Source: Cellulophaga sp. 20_2_10 (GTDB lineage: Bacteria; Bacteroidota; Bacteroidia; Flavobacteriales; Flavobacteriaceae). From it: 64,000 bases of DNA. Location: assembly GCF_023476645.1 (NCBI RefSeq), contig NZ_JAMCOJ010000002.1, positions 219,561 to 283,560 on the forward strand, written 5' to 3'. The notes below the pieces were generated by a model. The model was not told where the DNA came from. It worked only from the letters and a program-made list of their open reading frames with translations, and searched no databases. A program made the translations under genes and the position numbers. Shown here piece by piece: positions 35,559-44,290 of this stretch (its first letter is position 1; each line of letters opens with the position of its first letter).

Positions 35559-36128
35559 ATGAAAAAGGCATTAATAGTTTTGGTTTTTGTAAGCGTTAGT
35601 CTGTTTTCTTGTAAAGACAAGGAGATAAGTACAGAAGAAGGTATTTTAAAAATTGAAAAGACTTTACAAGAAAATTTTGATGATGATTTTGAGGTGTATC
35701 AATTGTCTTTAAATGCATCAACATTAGAAAGTAATCTAGATAATATTAGCAGAGTATATAAAGTAAAGAATATCTTTTTTACAGATAAATTTATGTACAA
35801 TGGGTTTACAGATCCAGTTAAAAGTCCTTTAGGAAATCTATTTAAAAACAAGAATCCGTTTACCATAGGTCAGGTAGATGTGTCTATTATACCAGTCAAG
35901 TATAATGAAGCTTTAGCTCTTTTAAAGGAAAAAGGATTGTTTAAAGAGGGTAAAGATTACCTTTTAAATGATTGGTTTTTTGAAGCAGATAAAAACGGTG
36001 CTATTTTTTCAGAGTTCGATGTGCAGTACGAGACCGGCTCAAGTAGTTCTGGTAAAGTAATAACTGTTACTTATGAAGAATACAGTTTTAAGGTTGATAA
36101 AAACAATAAATTAAATTTGATAAAGTAA
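35559..36128 (+). CDS. Lipoprotein, paralogue of the next gene
   Basis: A 189-residue lipoprotein (lipobox SLFSC, about Cys18). After the Cys it has EISTEEGILKIEKTLQENF, which matches ELSTEEGISEIKNIIETQF in the next gene, so the two are tandem paralogues. The rest is beta-rich. Function unknown. Confidence 0.7.
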   Translation: MKKALIVLVFVSVSLFSCKDKEISTEEGILKIEKTLQENFDDDFEVYQLSLNASTLESNLDNISRVYKVKNIFFTDKFMYNGFTDPVKSPLGNLFKNKNPFTIGQVDVSIIPVKYNEALALLKEKGLFKEGKDYLLNDWFFEADKNGAIFSEFDVQYETGSSSSGKVITVTYEEYSFKVDKNNKLNLIK

Positions 36129-36135
36129 TCGTAAA

Positions 36136-36762
36136 ATGAATAAAGCATTTAAAAGTTTATGTTGTGTGTTGCTTCTAGTTTTGTCTAGTTGTGCTGCAGG
36201 AACTAGTGGTAGTATTGAGTTAAGTACAGAAGAAGGTATTTCTGAGATTAAAAATATAATAGAAACCCAGTTTGGCTTAGATACAGAAGTGTACTCATTA
36301 GCTATTTCTAATAAAAACGAAAATTCTACAGAGGTAGAGCAGGTAACAATTATGCTTTTAGAAGATGGAAAATCATCAATGTGGTTTTATTCTACAACTA
36401 TGAATAAACTTTTTAAGCCAGAATCTAGCATAAAAGACACTGATAAAACAAAGGTGCTAAAATTAAAAGATTTTAAAATAGATCGCATTCTAGAAAATTT
36501 TAAAAATGCGACTATTTTAATAGAAAAAGAAACAAAGGAGTTTAATAACTATGCGTTAGAAGGTAGTTATAGTATGACAGTAGACCAGAAGACAGGAAAA
36601 ATAAATGAATCTTTTAATTTATTTGCTGATAAAATTTCTGCTAAAGCAAACAGTTTTTACGGGAAAAGAATAGCCGACACAAATACGTTTAAATTTTCTT
36701 TTAAGACAGATGAAAATGGAACGCTTGTGAGTACAGACGGATTAAACGTATTTGAAGAATAA
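36136..36762 (+). CDS. Lipoprotein, paralogue of the previous gene
   Basis: A 208-residue lipoprotein (LVLSSC lipobox) 7 bp after its paralogue. They share the STEEGI..I module and a similar length and strand pattern, but diverge strongly, consistent with an old tandem duplication. Probably periplasm-facing. Confidence 0.7.
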   Translation: MNKAFKSLCCVLLLVLSSCAAGTSGSIELSTEEGISEIKNIIETQFGLDTEVYSLAISNKNENSTEVEQVTIMLLEDGKSSMWFYSTTMNKLFKPESSIKDTDKTKVLKLKDFKIDRILENFKNATILIEKETKEFNNYALEGSYSMTVDQKTGKINESFNLFADKISAKANSFYGKRIADTNTFKFSFKTDENGTLVSTDGLNVFEE

Positions 36763-36787
36763 AAAACAACCATCTAAATAAAATAAA

Positions 36788-37258
36788 ATGAAAATAGAAA
36801 TTTACAAAGCAGTAGATCACCCTACAATTGAAGATGTAGAAAAATTATTAATAGAAAAATTAGGTGATAAGTACGAGTACAAATTAAAGAAAGAAGCTGG
36901 TTTAGCTGGTAAAATGATGGGCGGAGCAGGTTCTGACCAAATTACAGTAATTAAAAATGCATACCACAGAACTGTAGTTGGCATTGAAAGAACTTCTAGT
37001 TCATCAGCAGCGGTTCCTAAGTTTACAACTATTAATTTTTCTGAAGCAACATTAGCTGGCTGGTTAGGTTTTTTACACAATCAAGTTGGTTTTATTGGTA
37101 GAATTATAATACGCTTAATATATGGTAGTGATTCTGAAGTTTACGATGATGTAAGAAACACTATTAAAGACAACATGAATATAGAAGTAGAAGTTCATGA
37201 AGCAGGTTTAGGAGCCTTATTCAAAAAGAAAAAAAAGGAAGAAACTGTAGAGGCATAA
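36788..37258 (+). CDS. Unrecognised cytoplasmic protein
   Basis: A 156-residue protein. The centre (FSEATLAGWLGFLHNQVGFIGRIIIRLIYG) is amphipathic or membrane-associated, while the N- and C-termini are charged, ending KKKKKEET. No signal peptide. It follows the lipoprotein pair at 25 bp and ends at a terminator, so it may be their operon partner. Confidence 0.6.
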   Translation: MKIEIYKAVDHPTIEDVEKLLIEKLGDKYEYKLKKEAGLAGKMMGGAGSDQITVIKNAYHRTVVGIERTSSSSAAVPKFTTINFSEATLAGWLGFLHNQVGFIGRIIIRLIYGSDSEVYDDVRNTIKDNMNIEVEVHEAGLGALFKKKKKEETVEA

Positions 37259-37303
37259 ACACGTATTTTATTTTAATAAATTACATGCTAAGTTTTAAAA
37301 GAG

Positions 37304-37335
37304 CACCAATGGTTTTTAGTCATTGGTGTTTTTAT
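37304..37335 (+). terminator. Rho-independent terminator
   Basis: An 8-bp stem CACCAATG (37304-37311) / CATTGGTG (37321-37328) followed by a T run. Confidence 0.75.
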
Positions 37336-37447
37336 TTTAAAGGTGCTTTGTAGAAAAGTACAGTAACAGTAAAATTATACGTAACTCATAAGAAGTACTT
37401 TACTGCCAACTTAAAAAGGTTATATAGGTATGAGAGGTACATCATAA

Positions 37448-37552
37448 ATACAACCATTTAAGGCTAAAGAAATAGAGCATATAGACGCTGGTATCGTAAA
37501 TCCAGAAAAAAAAAGATATTTTAGAAGCAGTATTTATGCAGGCGTATTTTAG
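37448..37552 (+). pseudogene. Decayed copy of the 5' end of the gene at 38011
   Basis: The frame from 37451 reads QPFKAKEIEHIDAGIVN, matching KPFNSKEIERIDSGIVT of the gene at 38011, then diverges and stops at 37550-37552. There is no start codon. It is followed by the GAATAAAGAAGAATAAA motif seen after the MarR gene. The rest of the gap 37259-37645 has no gene. Confidence 0.55.
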
Positions 37553-37645
37553 TTTTTTTCTGAAAGACGAATAAAGAAGAATAAAAACAGTGCAGAAAAC
37601 GTTCTACATAATAAAACCAAACATAAACCCACCAAAAAATAGAAT

Positions 37646-37993
37646 ATGAAAAATAGAATGTACTCAGCACTAATTGTCTTTGCTTTAGTTTTTATGGTTT
37701 CTTGTGGTAATAAAATGACTTTTCAAGAACAAATAAAACAAGATGTCTTTGATAAAATTGAAAACGGTTATTGCGATGCGGACAAAATACCCAAAGGCAC
37801 AGAAATTAGAAATTTTAAAATAGGTGAGATCACACCTATTGGAGATAGCGGAATGATTGATGTTGCATTAGAATTTGATGTAACAGATAAAGATGGCAAT
37901 GAGCAACACATTACGGAAGCAATGCTTTATTTAGAAAGTGGAAACGATAAAAAAAAGTTAGCAATTTTTTGTGACTATGATTACAGAGAATAA
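37646..37993 (+). CDS. Small lipoprotein
   Basis: A 115-residue lipoprotein (lipobox FMVSC, about Cys20). The mature part has two Cys (NGYCDADK, FCDYDY) and beta strands IGEITPIG and MIDVALEFDV. Unknown function. It lies 17 bp before the next membrane protein gene. Confidence 0.65.
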   Translation: MKNRMYSALIVFALVFMVSCGNKMTFQEQIKQDVFDKIENGYCDADKIPKGTEIRNFKIGEITPIGDSGMIDVALEFDVTDKDGNEQHITEAMLYLESGNDKKKLAIFCDYDYRE

Positions 37994-38010
37994 AGGTTAT
38001 AGCAAATATA

Positions 38011-38493
38011 ATGAAGAGCAATAAACCTCAAATAAAACCATTTAATTCAAAAGAAATAGAGCGTATAGACTCTGGTATAGTTACAGATTATGTAACCATT
38101 ATTTTTTTTGGAATACTGGCATTGGTATTTAGTTATTTAATGGTGTTTGGTATTTTTAAGTCAAAAGATGTTTATTCCGTTATTGTATACTTGGCTATTA
38201 TAGTGGTTATATGGGTAATAACCGTATATAATCTTAAGCCTTTTGTAACTAATATAAAAGAAAGTCAATTGCTTCTGCAAAAAAACCAGAAGTTTTGTAA
38301 TTATGGACACATAGAAAAGAAAAGATCTGTTTATAAAAGACTAACTATAAAGTCTATGTCTAGTAATTTTTATATTAGTATAGATGGTAAAGAATATGAA
38401 GTAGGCAAGCAAAGTTTTGATGATGTACAAGAAGGAGATTATGTGTATTACGAAGTAAAACCACCACTTTATACAGAAGTAAATAAGGTTTAA
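38011..38493 (+). CDS. Two-TM membrane protein
   Basis: A 160-residue protein with TMs near 27-50 and 58-77, then a cytoplasmic beta-rich domain (GHIEKKRSVYKRLTIKSM, YISIDGKEYEVGKQSFDDV). A decayed fragment of its 5' end lies at 37448-37552. Function unknown. Confidence 0.6.
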   Translation: MKSNKPQIKPFNSKEIERIDSGIVTDYVTIIFFGILALVFSYLMVFGIFKSKDVYSVIVYLAIIVVIWVITVYNLKPFVTNIKESQLLLQKNQKFCNYGHIEKKRSVYKRLTIKSMSSNFYISIDGKEYEVGKQSFDDVQEGDYVYYEVKPPLYTEVNKV

Positions 38494-38685
38494 AAGACTA
38501 CTTTTTATAAACCTTCTATGATGTATATTAAAGCGGTATGTCTAATTATTTTCTCAACTAAAAAAAGAAGAAAATTCTATTTCCATGTATTTTACATTAA
38601 GGAACTTATTTGTTAATTTTAATATGAAGTGATCTGGAAGAATTATCGCAATCAGTTTTTATAAAATCTATTTAAAAAAATAAAA

Positions 38686-39018
38686 ATGGGCTTATTTAGC
38701 AAAAGTAAAAAGGAAAATATACCGGCAAATAAAGAAGGGTATGCAAGAGTGCTTAATTACATTAAAATTGATGCTATAAACGGAAAACCACTAGAGACGT
38801 TTTTTTGGGAATATAGTAAACAGAAAAAAGGCATTTTTGCGGGTAAATTAGAAATTATTTATCTAGAAGAAGGAGCGTATGAGGTTTTTGCTCATGGCGT
38901 AACGTACCAAACCAAAACCACACAAATACATATCGCTGTTGAGGCTGGAAAAAATTATATTTTGGGAGCAGGTGTACTTGAAGATGATACGGAAGGTTTG
39001 TATTTTGAAGAACGCTAA
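38686..39018 (+). CDS. Small beta-rich protein
   Basis: A 110-residue protein. The pattern GKLEIIYLEEGAYEVFAHG and TTQIHIAVEAGKNYILGA is of a small beta-sandwich such as PEGA-like or DUF2846-like domains. No signal peptide. Ends before a strong terminator. Confidence 0.6.
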   Translation: MGLFSKSKKENIPANKEGYARVLNYIKIDAINGKPLETFFWEYSKQKKGIFAGKLEIIYLEEGAYEVFAHGVTYQTKTTQIHIAVEAGKNYILGAGVLEDDTEGLYFEER

Positions 39019-39067
39019 CAAAGTCTTTAGCATTAAAAACATTATAGTACGATAAATACTAATAAAT

Positions 39068-39106
39068 AAAAAGTCCCTTACCTAGAATTTAGATAAGGGA
39101 CTTTTT
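39068..39106. terminator. Bidirectional terminator
   Basis: A 13-bp stem AAAAAGTCCCTTA (39068-39080) and its complement (39094-39106). It separates converging transcripts of the 110-aa gene and the DUF4374 gene. Confidence 0.85.
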
Positions 39107-39135
39107 GTTTGTACAAAGTATATTTTTTTTTGGGC

Positions 39136-40503
39136 TTAGAAAGCACCAATAAAATGACTACCAGTTGTGTTAACCAATTCAGCACCTTTAGTAACGTCAC
39201 CAGTTACGGTGTTTATAACGTAAATGTTTCCATTTTTACCAACAGGAGCTTGTGTTACATATATTTCGTCTCCGTCTACTACAAAACCTTGGTATTGGAA
39301 TAAGTAGAAATCAGGATCGTAAGGAATAGCATCTATCTTTACAGCAGTTTTAGCATTTAAGTCTACTAAAGCAAAAAATCCTTGTAAACCGGCAACACCT
39401 TCAGCAGAACCGTTGTGACGGTAAGCAACTACAGCTTTACCGTTAGCAGCTGGTCTCCAAGCTAAAATATAAGCACCTTCTATACCTAAAGCAGTATCTA
39501 AATTAAAGTCGTACGTATTATCGTATTCGTTATTAGCATCAATCTTTAAGATATGAGAACCTTCAGGGTCGCTTTGGTTTGCTTGGTATACACTCCCATT
39601 ATATTCAAAAGAATTAATACTACGGTAACCGTTTGTATTTCCGTGACCTACAGTAGAGGTAATTATTGTTGGGTTTGTTAAAGAAGGGTAATCTAATACA
39701 ATAGTTTTAGAGCCTAAAATCTCATAACCACTTTCGCCTTCTGCTGTTGCAGGATCTAATTTACTTAAACGAGCACCAATGTATAATTTATCTCCGGCAG
39801 CGTTTAATGTTGGCATATCTATTCTAGAGATGTAATACCCTAATGCTTCTTCTTCAGTAGTTAAAGGAATACTAGACTCTTCAAAGTTCTTAATTGAAGA
39901 ATTTTCTAAATCTAATGTTACTACTCCCATAGTAGCTTCAGTACGTAAGTAGGTATCATCTGTAGCATCATCAGGCGTACCATTATCGTCAAACTTGTTT
40001 TCTGTAGAAACATAAACAGCAGATCCTGTTTTATCACCATCAAATAATTTTATCCACCTTGGAGCAGTACCAACATAAGGAGCAATACTTACCTCTGTAC
40101 CTATTTTAGTAAAATCTTGTCCTCCTTCTACATTGTACTTTGTATAGTTACCACCAGTATCACCAGCGTAGCTAATATTAAACATAGTGCTACCATCTTC
40201 AGAAGATTGTAACCTTGCAGTTCTGTTAGATGGTACAATAAGTCCGTTGTTAAAAGCATCTATTTGTACAGTAGGGTCTTTAGCGTCCTCACTGGTTACA
40301 GAATAAATTAGTGTACCACCATTGCCATCTCCAGGATTGTCTCCCATTTTAGCAGCAGCAACAGTTATCCATCTACCAGCAGTTGGTTCTACAGGATCTA
40401 CCGATGGGTCATCTCCATTATCATCACTACTACAAGAAGCTAATAAACCAATACAAGTAAGGGCTATGGCAAATGTTTTGTTGTGTATTAAATTGCGTTT
40501 CAT
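39136..40503 (-). CDS. DUF4374 lipoprotein of the iron-uptake locus
   Basis: A 455-residue lipoprotein (lipobox LLASC, Cys ~24, then an acidic SSDDNGDDP linker) with a beta-propeller-like domain. This is the DUF4374 pattern (WITVAAAKMG, TARLQSSEDGSTMFNISYAG, APRWIKLFDG). DUF4374 proteins sit beside siderophore or haem TonB receptors in Bacteroidota and are presumed substrate-binding surface partners. It starts 20 bp after the receptor stop, in the same operon. Confidence 0.84.
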   Translation of the reverse strand: MKRNLIHNKTFAIALTCIGLLASCSSDDNGDDPSVDPVEPTAGRWITVAAAKMGDNPGDGNGGTLIYSVTSEDAKDPTVQIDAFNNGLIVPSNRTARLQSSEDGSTMFNISYAGDTGGNYTKYNVEGGQDFTKIGTEVSIAPYVGTAPRWIKLFDGDKTGSAVYVSTENKFDDNGTPDDATDDTYLRTEATMGVVTLDLENSSIKNFEESSIPLTTEEEALGYYISRIDMPTLNAAGDKLYIGARLSKLDPATAEGESGYEILGSKTIVLDYPSLTNPTIITSTVGHGNTNGYRSINSFEYNGSVYQANQSDPEGSHILKIDANNEYDNTYDFNLDTALGIEGAYILAWRPAANGKAVVAYRHNGSAEGVAGLQGFFALVDLNAKTAVKIDAIPYDPDFYLFQYQGFVVDGDEIYVTQAPVGKNGNIYVINTVTGDVTKGAELVNTTGSHFIGAF

Positions 40504-40522
40504 ATTGTATGTTATTTAAGAA

Positions 40523-42949
40523 TTAAAATTTATGAATTGAATAATTAAGTTTAAAGTAAAAAGCTCTACCTGGTTTTTGTACCGATAGATTGTCATATAC
40601 AGGCTCATCAAAAATGTTTTTAATATCAAAACTTGCAACTAGTCTTTTGCTAGGAAATGCATAGCTAAATCCAAAGTCTTGTGCCAATTGTGTAGGTACT
40701 TTAAAGAACTCGTCTCCTACAGTATTTGTTCCTTGTTTTGGTAGGTAAGAGAACTCATCTGTAAAGTACATAGTGTAGAATAAGTTTAATCTAGATTTTT
40801 TCTGAAAAACATCTTTAAAAGAGTAGCGTAAATTCCCGTTCATAGTAAAAAATGGAGTGTTAGGAACGTCTATTTCTATGCCGTTATTTACAATGTTTAG
40901 ACTAAATCGAGAGACATTAAAGTTTATCCCAAAGTTCTTGTTATAGGTGTAGTTAAATTGAGCATCTATCCCTTTAGAAGTACCACTACCTTGGTTTACG
41001 TATAAAATTAATTCGTCATCAATATTTAAAGATGTTTCTATAGGCAGACCAATACGGTCTTTAATGTTTCTTGTAAAGAGATTGGTTGCTACAGAGAACT
41101 CGTGCTTCTTAATTTTATAGCTTCCAAATCTAAATCCTAAGTTGTAATTGTTACTTTGTTCTGGGTTAATACTTGGGTTGGCAACCACGTTATCACCATC
41201 GTTACCAAATACTTCAGTTTCATTAGGTAGGCGTATTGCTTTCTCTGCAGATGCCAATACCGTAAAATCTGGAGAAACAGCGTAAGAAGCTGCAAAACCG
41301 TATCCTTCATATTTTTTATTGCTGTCAACAATTTCATCAACCACAATGGCATTACCGTCTTCATCTTGTACAATATCTGGATCTATACTTATTGTTTTTT
41401 GCTGATATAATTTTCCAAAGACACTAGCTCTTAACTTATTTTGTAAGGCAGACAGCTCGTAACTTAAAGCGTAAATATTTTTATGTAAGTCTCTAGATCC
41501 TTTAAATGTATTTTCTAAAACAGATCTTAGTGCATCACTATCTTCTCTGTCTATTCCGCTATAAAAATGATTTGCTGTAATCTTATTGTTCTGGTTAATA
41601 GCATAAGAAACACCAGTTCTAATAGAAGCAACTTTTCTGTCTATTTTGGCTAATGTTGGTCCGCCTTCTTGTTGCGACCTCCAAGTATATTGGTACTCGT
41701 CTCCTCTAAAATCTATAGCTCTATCACCACTCCAGCTATAGGCCCAAGAAACAGTATCGTTAATACTACGGTTTCTTTTACCGTACACACCATTTACTTT
41801 TACATCTAAGCCCTTTGTAAAAAGATCTCTTTTTTGGTACGTTAAGTTTGCTAGTAAAGCATTAGACTCTAAAAAACGGTCTTTATATGGTGTAATGGTC
41901 ATAAACGCACCGTGTTGTACTTCTTTATAATCATCTGAACCTGTTACACCAATTAAGAATTGATCTGCCCATTTTACATCGGTATAGCCAAGCTGTACCA
42001 TACCACCAGTAGACCTGTAAGCATCGTTAAATCTGCGTGCTGTAATTGGTGTTTGTACACCACCTAAACCAGTCACAACTACGCTTCTGCCAGTTACTTT
42101 ATAATCGTTATCAGAATAATTATGAAAGAGTGATGCCTTAACTGTAAATCCTGTTTTTTCAAATCGATACAAACCATTAAGATTTGCTTGTAAGGTGTTA
42201 AAAGACCCATAAGAAACAGACGCGTTTAAGTTTGTTTTAGCGTCTTGGTGTAATACTACATTTATAGCGCCACCCAAAGCATCATCTGCTAAATGTACAG
42301 GAACAACACCTTTGTAGACTTCAATATTTTTTATCATTGAAGTAGGTATACTATTTAGGTTAAATGAAGAACCATACATAGAAATAGGAATACCGTCTAT
42401 AAAAATACGTACAGCACTACCAGACAACCCATTTAGGCTGTAACTAACCTCTGATCCTAAACCACCGTTTTGCCTAATTTTTACACCAACAGATGTGTTT
42501 AATAATTCGTTAGTTTGTATATTTCTAATGCTGGCTTCTTCGGTTTTTATAACGTTAACAGCAAAACCCTGTGTCTCTATTTCTGTTTCTTTTGTCTTTC
42601 CGCTAACTAAAACTTCATCTAGCTCATTTGTTTCGTTGTAGCTAAGTGTGTGTTTAATTTGTATGTTTTGTTTGTCTACGGTAATGGTACGTTTTTCAAT
42701 TTCTTTACCGTAGTATTTTATGGCAATTGTGTAACTACCGTACGGTAAATCTTCTAAAGAAAAAAAGCCTTTGTCATTTGTATATGTGTGTTTTATAGGT
42801 TTTTCTGTAAACACAGAAGCGGCTGCAACTGGGGTTCCATTTTTAAAATAAATAGTTCCGGTAATAGTACCTCTTTTGGTATCCTCAGTTGGTTGAGAGA
42901 AGGCCGAAATAGAAAGTAATAGACTTAAAACCGATACTATTTTTAACAT
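40523..42949 (-). CDS. TonB-dependent outer membrane receptor
   Basis: An 808-residue receptor with a signal peptide (to ~19), a carboxypeptidase-D-like regulatory domain (~25-110, GTITGTIYFKNGTPVAAASV), a plug domain (~130-240 with ELLNTSVGVKIRQNGG and VEVYKGVVPVHLADDALGGA), and a 22-strand-type barrel ending with aromatic FYFKLNYSIHKF. The locus (DUF4374, AraC regulator, reductase) indicates ferric siderophore or haem uptake. A Fur-like palindrome lies in its promoter. Confidence 0.92.
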   Translation of the reverse strand: MLKIVSVLSLLLSISAFSQPTEDTKRGTITGTIYFKNGTPVAAASVFTEKPIKHTYTNDKGFFSLEDLPYGSYTIAIKYYGKEIEKRTITVDKQNIQIKHTLSYNETNELDEVLVSGKTKETEIETQGFAVNVIKTEEASIRNIQTNELLNTSVGVKIRQNGGLGSEVSYSLNGLSGSAVRIFIDGIPISMYGSSFNLNSIPTSMIKNIEVYKGVVPVHLADDALGGAINVVLHQDAKTNLNASVSYGSFNTLQANLNGLYRFEKTGFTVKASLFHNYSDNDYKVTGRSVVVTGLGGVQTPITARRFNDAYRSTGGMVQLGYTDVKWADQFLIGVTGSDDYKEVQHGAFMTITPYKDRFLESNALLANLTYQKRDLFTKGLDVKVNGVYGKRNRSINDTVSWAYSWSGDRAIDFRGDEYQYTWRSQQEGGPTLAKIDRKVASIRTGVSYAINQNNKITANHFYSGIDREDSDALRSVLENTFKGSRDLHKNIYALSYELSALQNKLRASVFGKLYQQKTISIDPDIVQDEDGNAIVVDEIVDSNKKYEGYGFAASYAVSPDFTVLASAEKAIRLPNETEVFGNDGDNVVANPSINPEQSNNYNLGFRFGSYKIKKHEFSVATNLFTRNIKDRIGLPIETSLNIDDELILYVNQGSGTSKGIDAQFNYTYNKNFGINFNVSRFSLNIVNNGIEIDVPNTPFFTMNGNLRYSFKDVFQKKSRLNLFYTMYFTDEFSYLPKQGTNTVGDEFFKVPTQLAQDFGFSYAFPSKRLVASFDIKNIFDEPVYDNLSVQKPGRAFYFKLNYSIHKF

Positions 42950-42972
42950 ACAATTAAAATATTTTTATATTT

Positions 42973-42992
42973 ATTAAGACTTAGTCTAAATT
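42973..42992. promoter_or_regulatory. Fur-like palindrome in the receptor promoter
   Basis: TTAAGACT-T-AGTCTAAA (42974-42990) is an inverted repeat with one mismatch, of the TTTAGA...TCTAAA type seen before iron genes in Bacteroidota. It covers the predicted transcript start of the receptor. Confidence 0.5.
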
Positions 42993-43004
42993 AAATTAGA
43001 TTTG

Positions 43005-43012
43005 CAAACTTA
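43005..43012 (-). promoter_or_regulatory. -7 promoter box TAAGTTTG for the receptor operon
   Basis: Read on the minus strand, 43012-43005 is TAAGTTTG (TAnnTTTG). It is about 60 bp before the receptor ATG and just upstream of the Fur-like palindrome. Confidence 0.45.
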
Positions 43013-43072
43013 AGTTCAGTTTGGGTGAAACGAATAACGCAAACGGAAGTTTTAACAACGCATTAAGAAATA

Positions 43073-44047
43073 ATGAAACAAAGTTTAAAAAGCTTTTCTG
43101 CTTCTATTAATTTTAGTAATACCATTGCGAACAGCACGGGTGCTACTACTGCATTTGTAGAAAGTAATATCAATTACAATAGTCAGGGTGTTTTAGGGCA
43201 AGAATCCCAGTCGCACTATAGTGAGTTTTTGGTTGGCAGTAAAAATACGGAGAGTGCAAAGGGATATGCAGTTGCTATATCTTGCAATTGTCCTGTTTTT
43301 AAGTTGCATTTTTCATTGTTGGGCAGCTACAGTCACCAAACAAATAACGATTTGGTGGTAACCATACCAGAAGGATGTTGCAATCTTTTTTTTTTGCCTT
43401 TGCAGCCAAGTAAAGATATATTTACGAGCAAACACACAAGAACCTTAGAAGTGTTTTTTACCCAGAGTTTTCTAGAGCGCATACTAGGGGAGCAGCGTAC
43501 CGCAAATCTACTAGATATGACTACGGCCATAGATGCAGAAGTTCCTTTTGTCTTTTTTAAAGAGCGCAGACAAATACCTTTAAAGTTAAGCAACCAAATA
43601 AAAGAAATTCTAAACTGTGCTTATACGGGTAGTCTTAAAAAAAACTATATAGAAAGTAGAATTACCATTCTGTTGTTAGATTTTTTAATGGATACAACAA
43701 AGCTAGAAGTTGTAGATACTGTTATGCCAGAAGCAGATTATGCTGCAATTGTTAAGGTAGAAGAATACTGTAGGTTAAACCTAAAGCAGAAGCTAACGAT
43801 TAATACCCTATCACAGATAGCAGGTTTTAATACAACAAAGTTAAAGCGCGATTTTAAAAAAATATACAAAACCACCATTTTTAAGTACATCACTCAATTG
43901 CGAATGGAAAACGCAAAACAACTGATACTAGAAAAAGGGTATTCTATAGCTGAGGTTTCTTATGAGGTTGGGTATTCTAATCCGCAACACTTTACCACAG
44001 CATTTAAAAAAACGATGGGGTATTTACCAAGTCAGTTAATTAAATAA
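43073..44047 (+). CDS. AraC-family regulator (PchR-like)
   Basis: A 324-residue protein. The C-terminal ~95 residues hold the two-HTH AraC domain (LTINTLSQIAGFNTTKLKRDFKK and YSIAEVSYEVGYSNPQHFTTAF, ending KKTMGYLPSQL). The N-terminal ~220 residues resemble the ligand-binding part of PchR-type siderophore regulators. It is divergent from the receptor, 123 bp apart, and is the likely activator of the uptake genes. Confidence 0.88.
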   Translation: MKQSLKSFSASINFSNTIANSTGATTAFVESNINYNSQGVLGQESQSHYSEFLVGSKNTESAKGYAVAISCNCPVFKLHFSLLGSYSHQTNNDLVVTIPEGCCNLFFLPLQPSKDIFTSKHTRTLEVFFTQSFLERILGEQRTANLLDMTTAIDAEVPFVFFKERRQIPLKLSNQIKEILNCAYTGSLKKNYIESRITILLLDFLMDTTKLEVVDTVMPEADYAAIVKVEEYCRLNLKQKLTINTLSQIAGFNTTKLKRDFKKIYKTTIFKYITQLRMENAKQLILEKGYSIAEVSYEVGYSNPQHFTTAFKKTMGYLPSQLIK

Positions 44048-44219
44048 GAAGAATAACTAGCTCCCGATACCATTTTCTGTTTCTTCAAATTACTGGAACT
44101 GCCCTTGGATAAGACTTTTAATTTACAAGAAAATCACTAGAGATAAAGCAGCTGTTAACATCAGAAAAAAATAGTTTATAAAAATTCTATCTTTAATCAT
44201 TCTAAATAAAAATAGTTCT

Positions 44220-44227
44220 TATATTTG
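44220..44227 (+). promoter_or_regulatory. -7 promoter box TATATTTG with TCTAAAT half-sites
   Basis: TAnnTTTG about 63 bp before the ankyrin gene. TTCTAAATAAA (44200-44210) lies before it and AGTCTAAATAAAG (44243-44255) after it. The halves match the Fur-like palindrome at 42973, suggesting iron control of the ankyrin-reductase operon. Confidence 0.45.
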
Positions 44228-44290
44228 CGCTTTATCAATAATAAGTCTAAATAAAGAAATAAGCTTTATTTATTAAAAATAGATTCAAAA

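Noticed and set aside
39109-39303. 64-codon plus-strand frame
   Set aside because: It is antisense to the end of the DUF4374 gene and begins next to a terminator.
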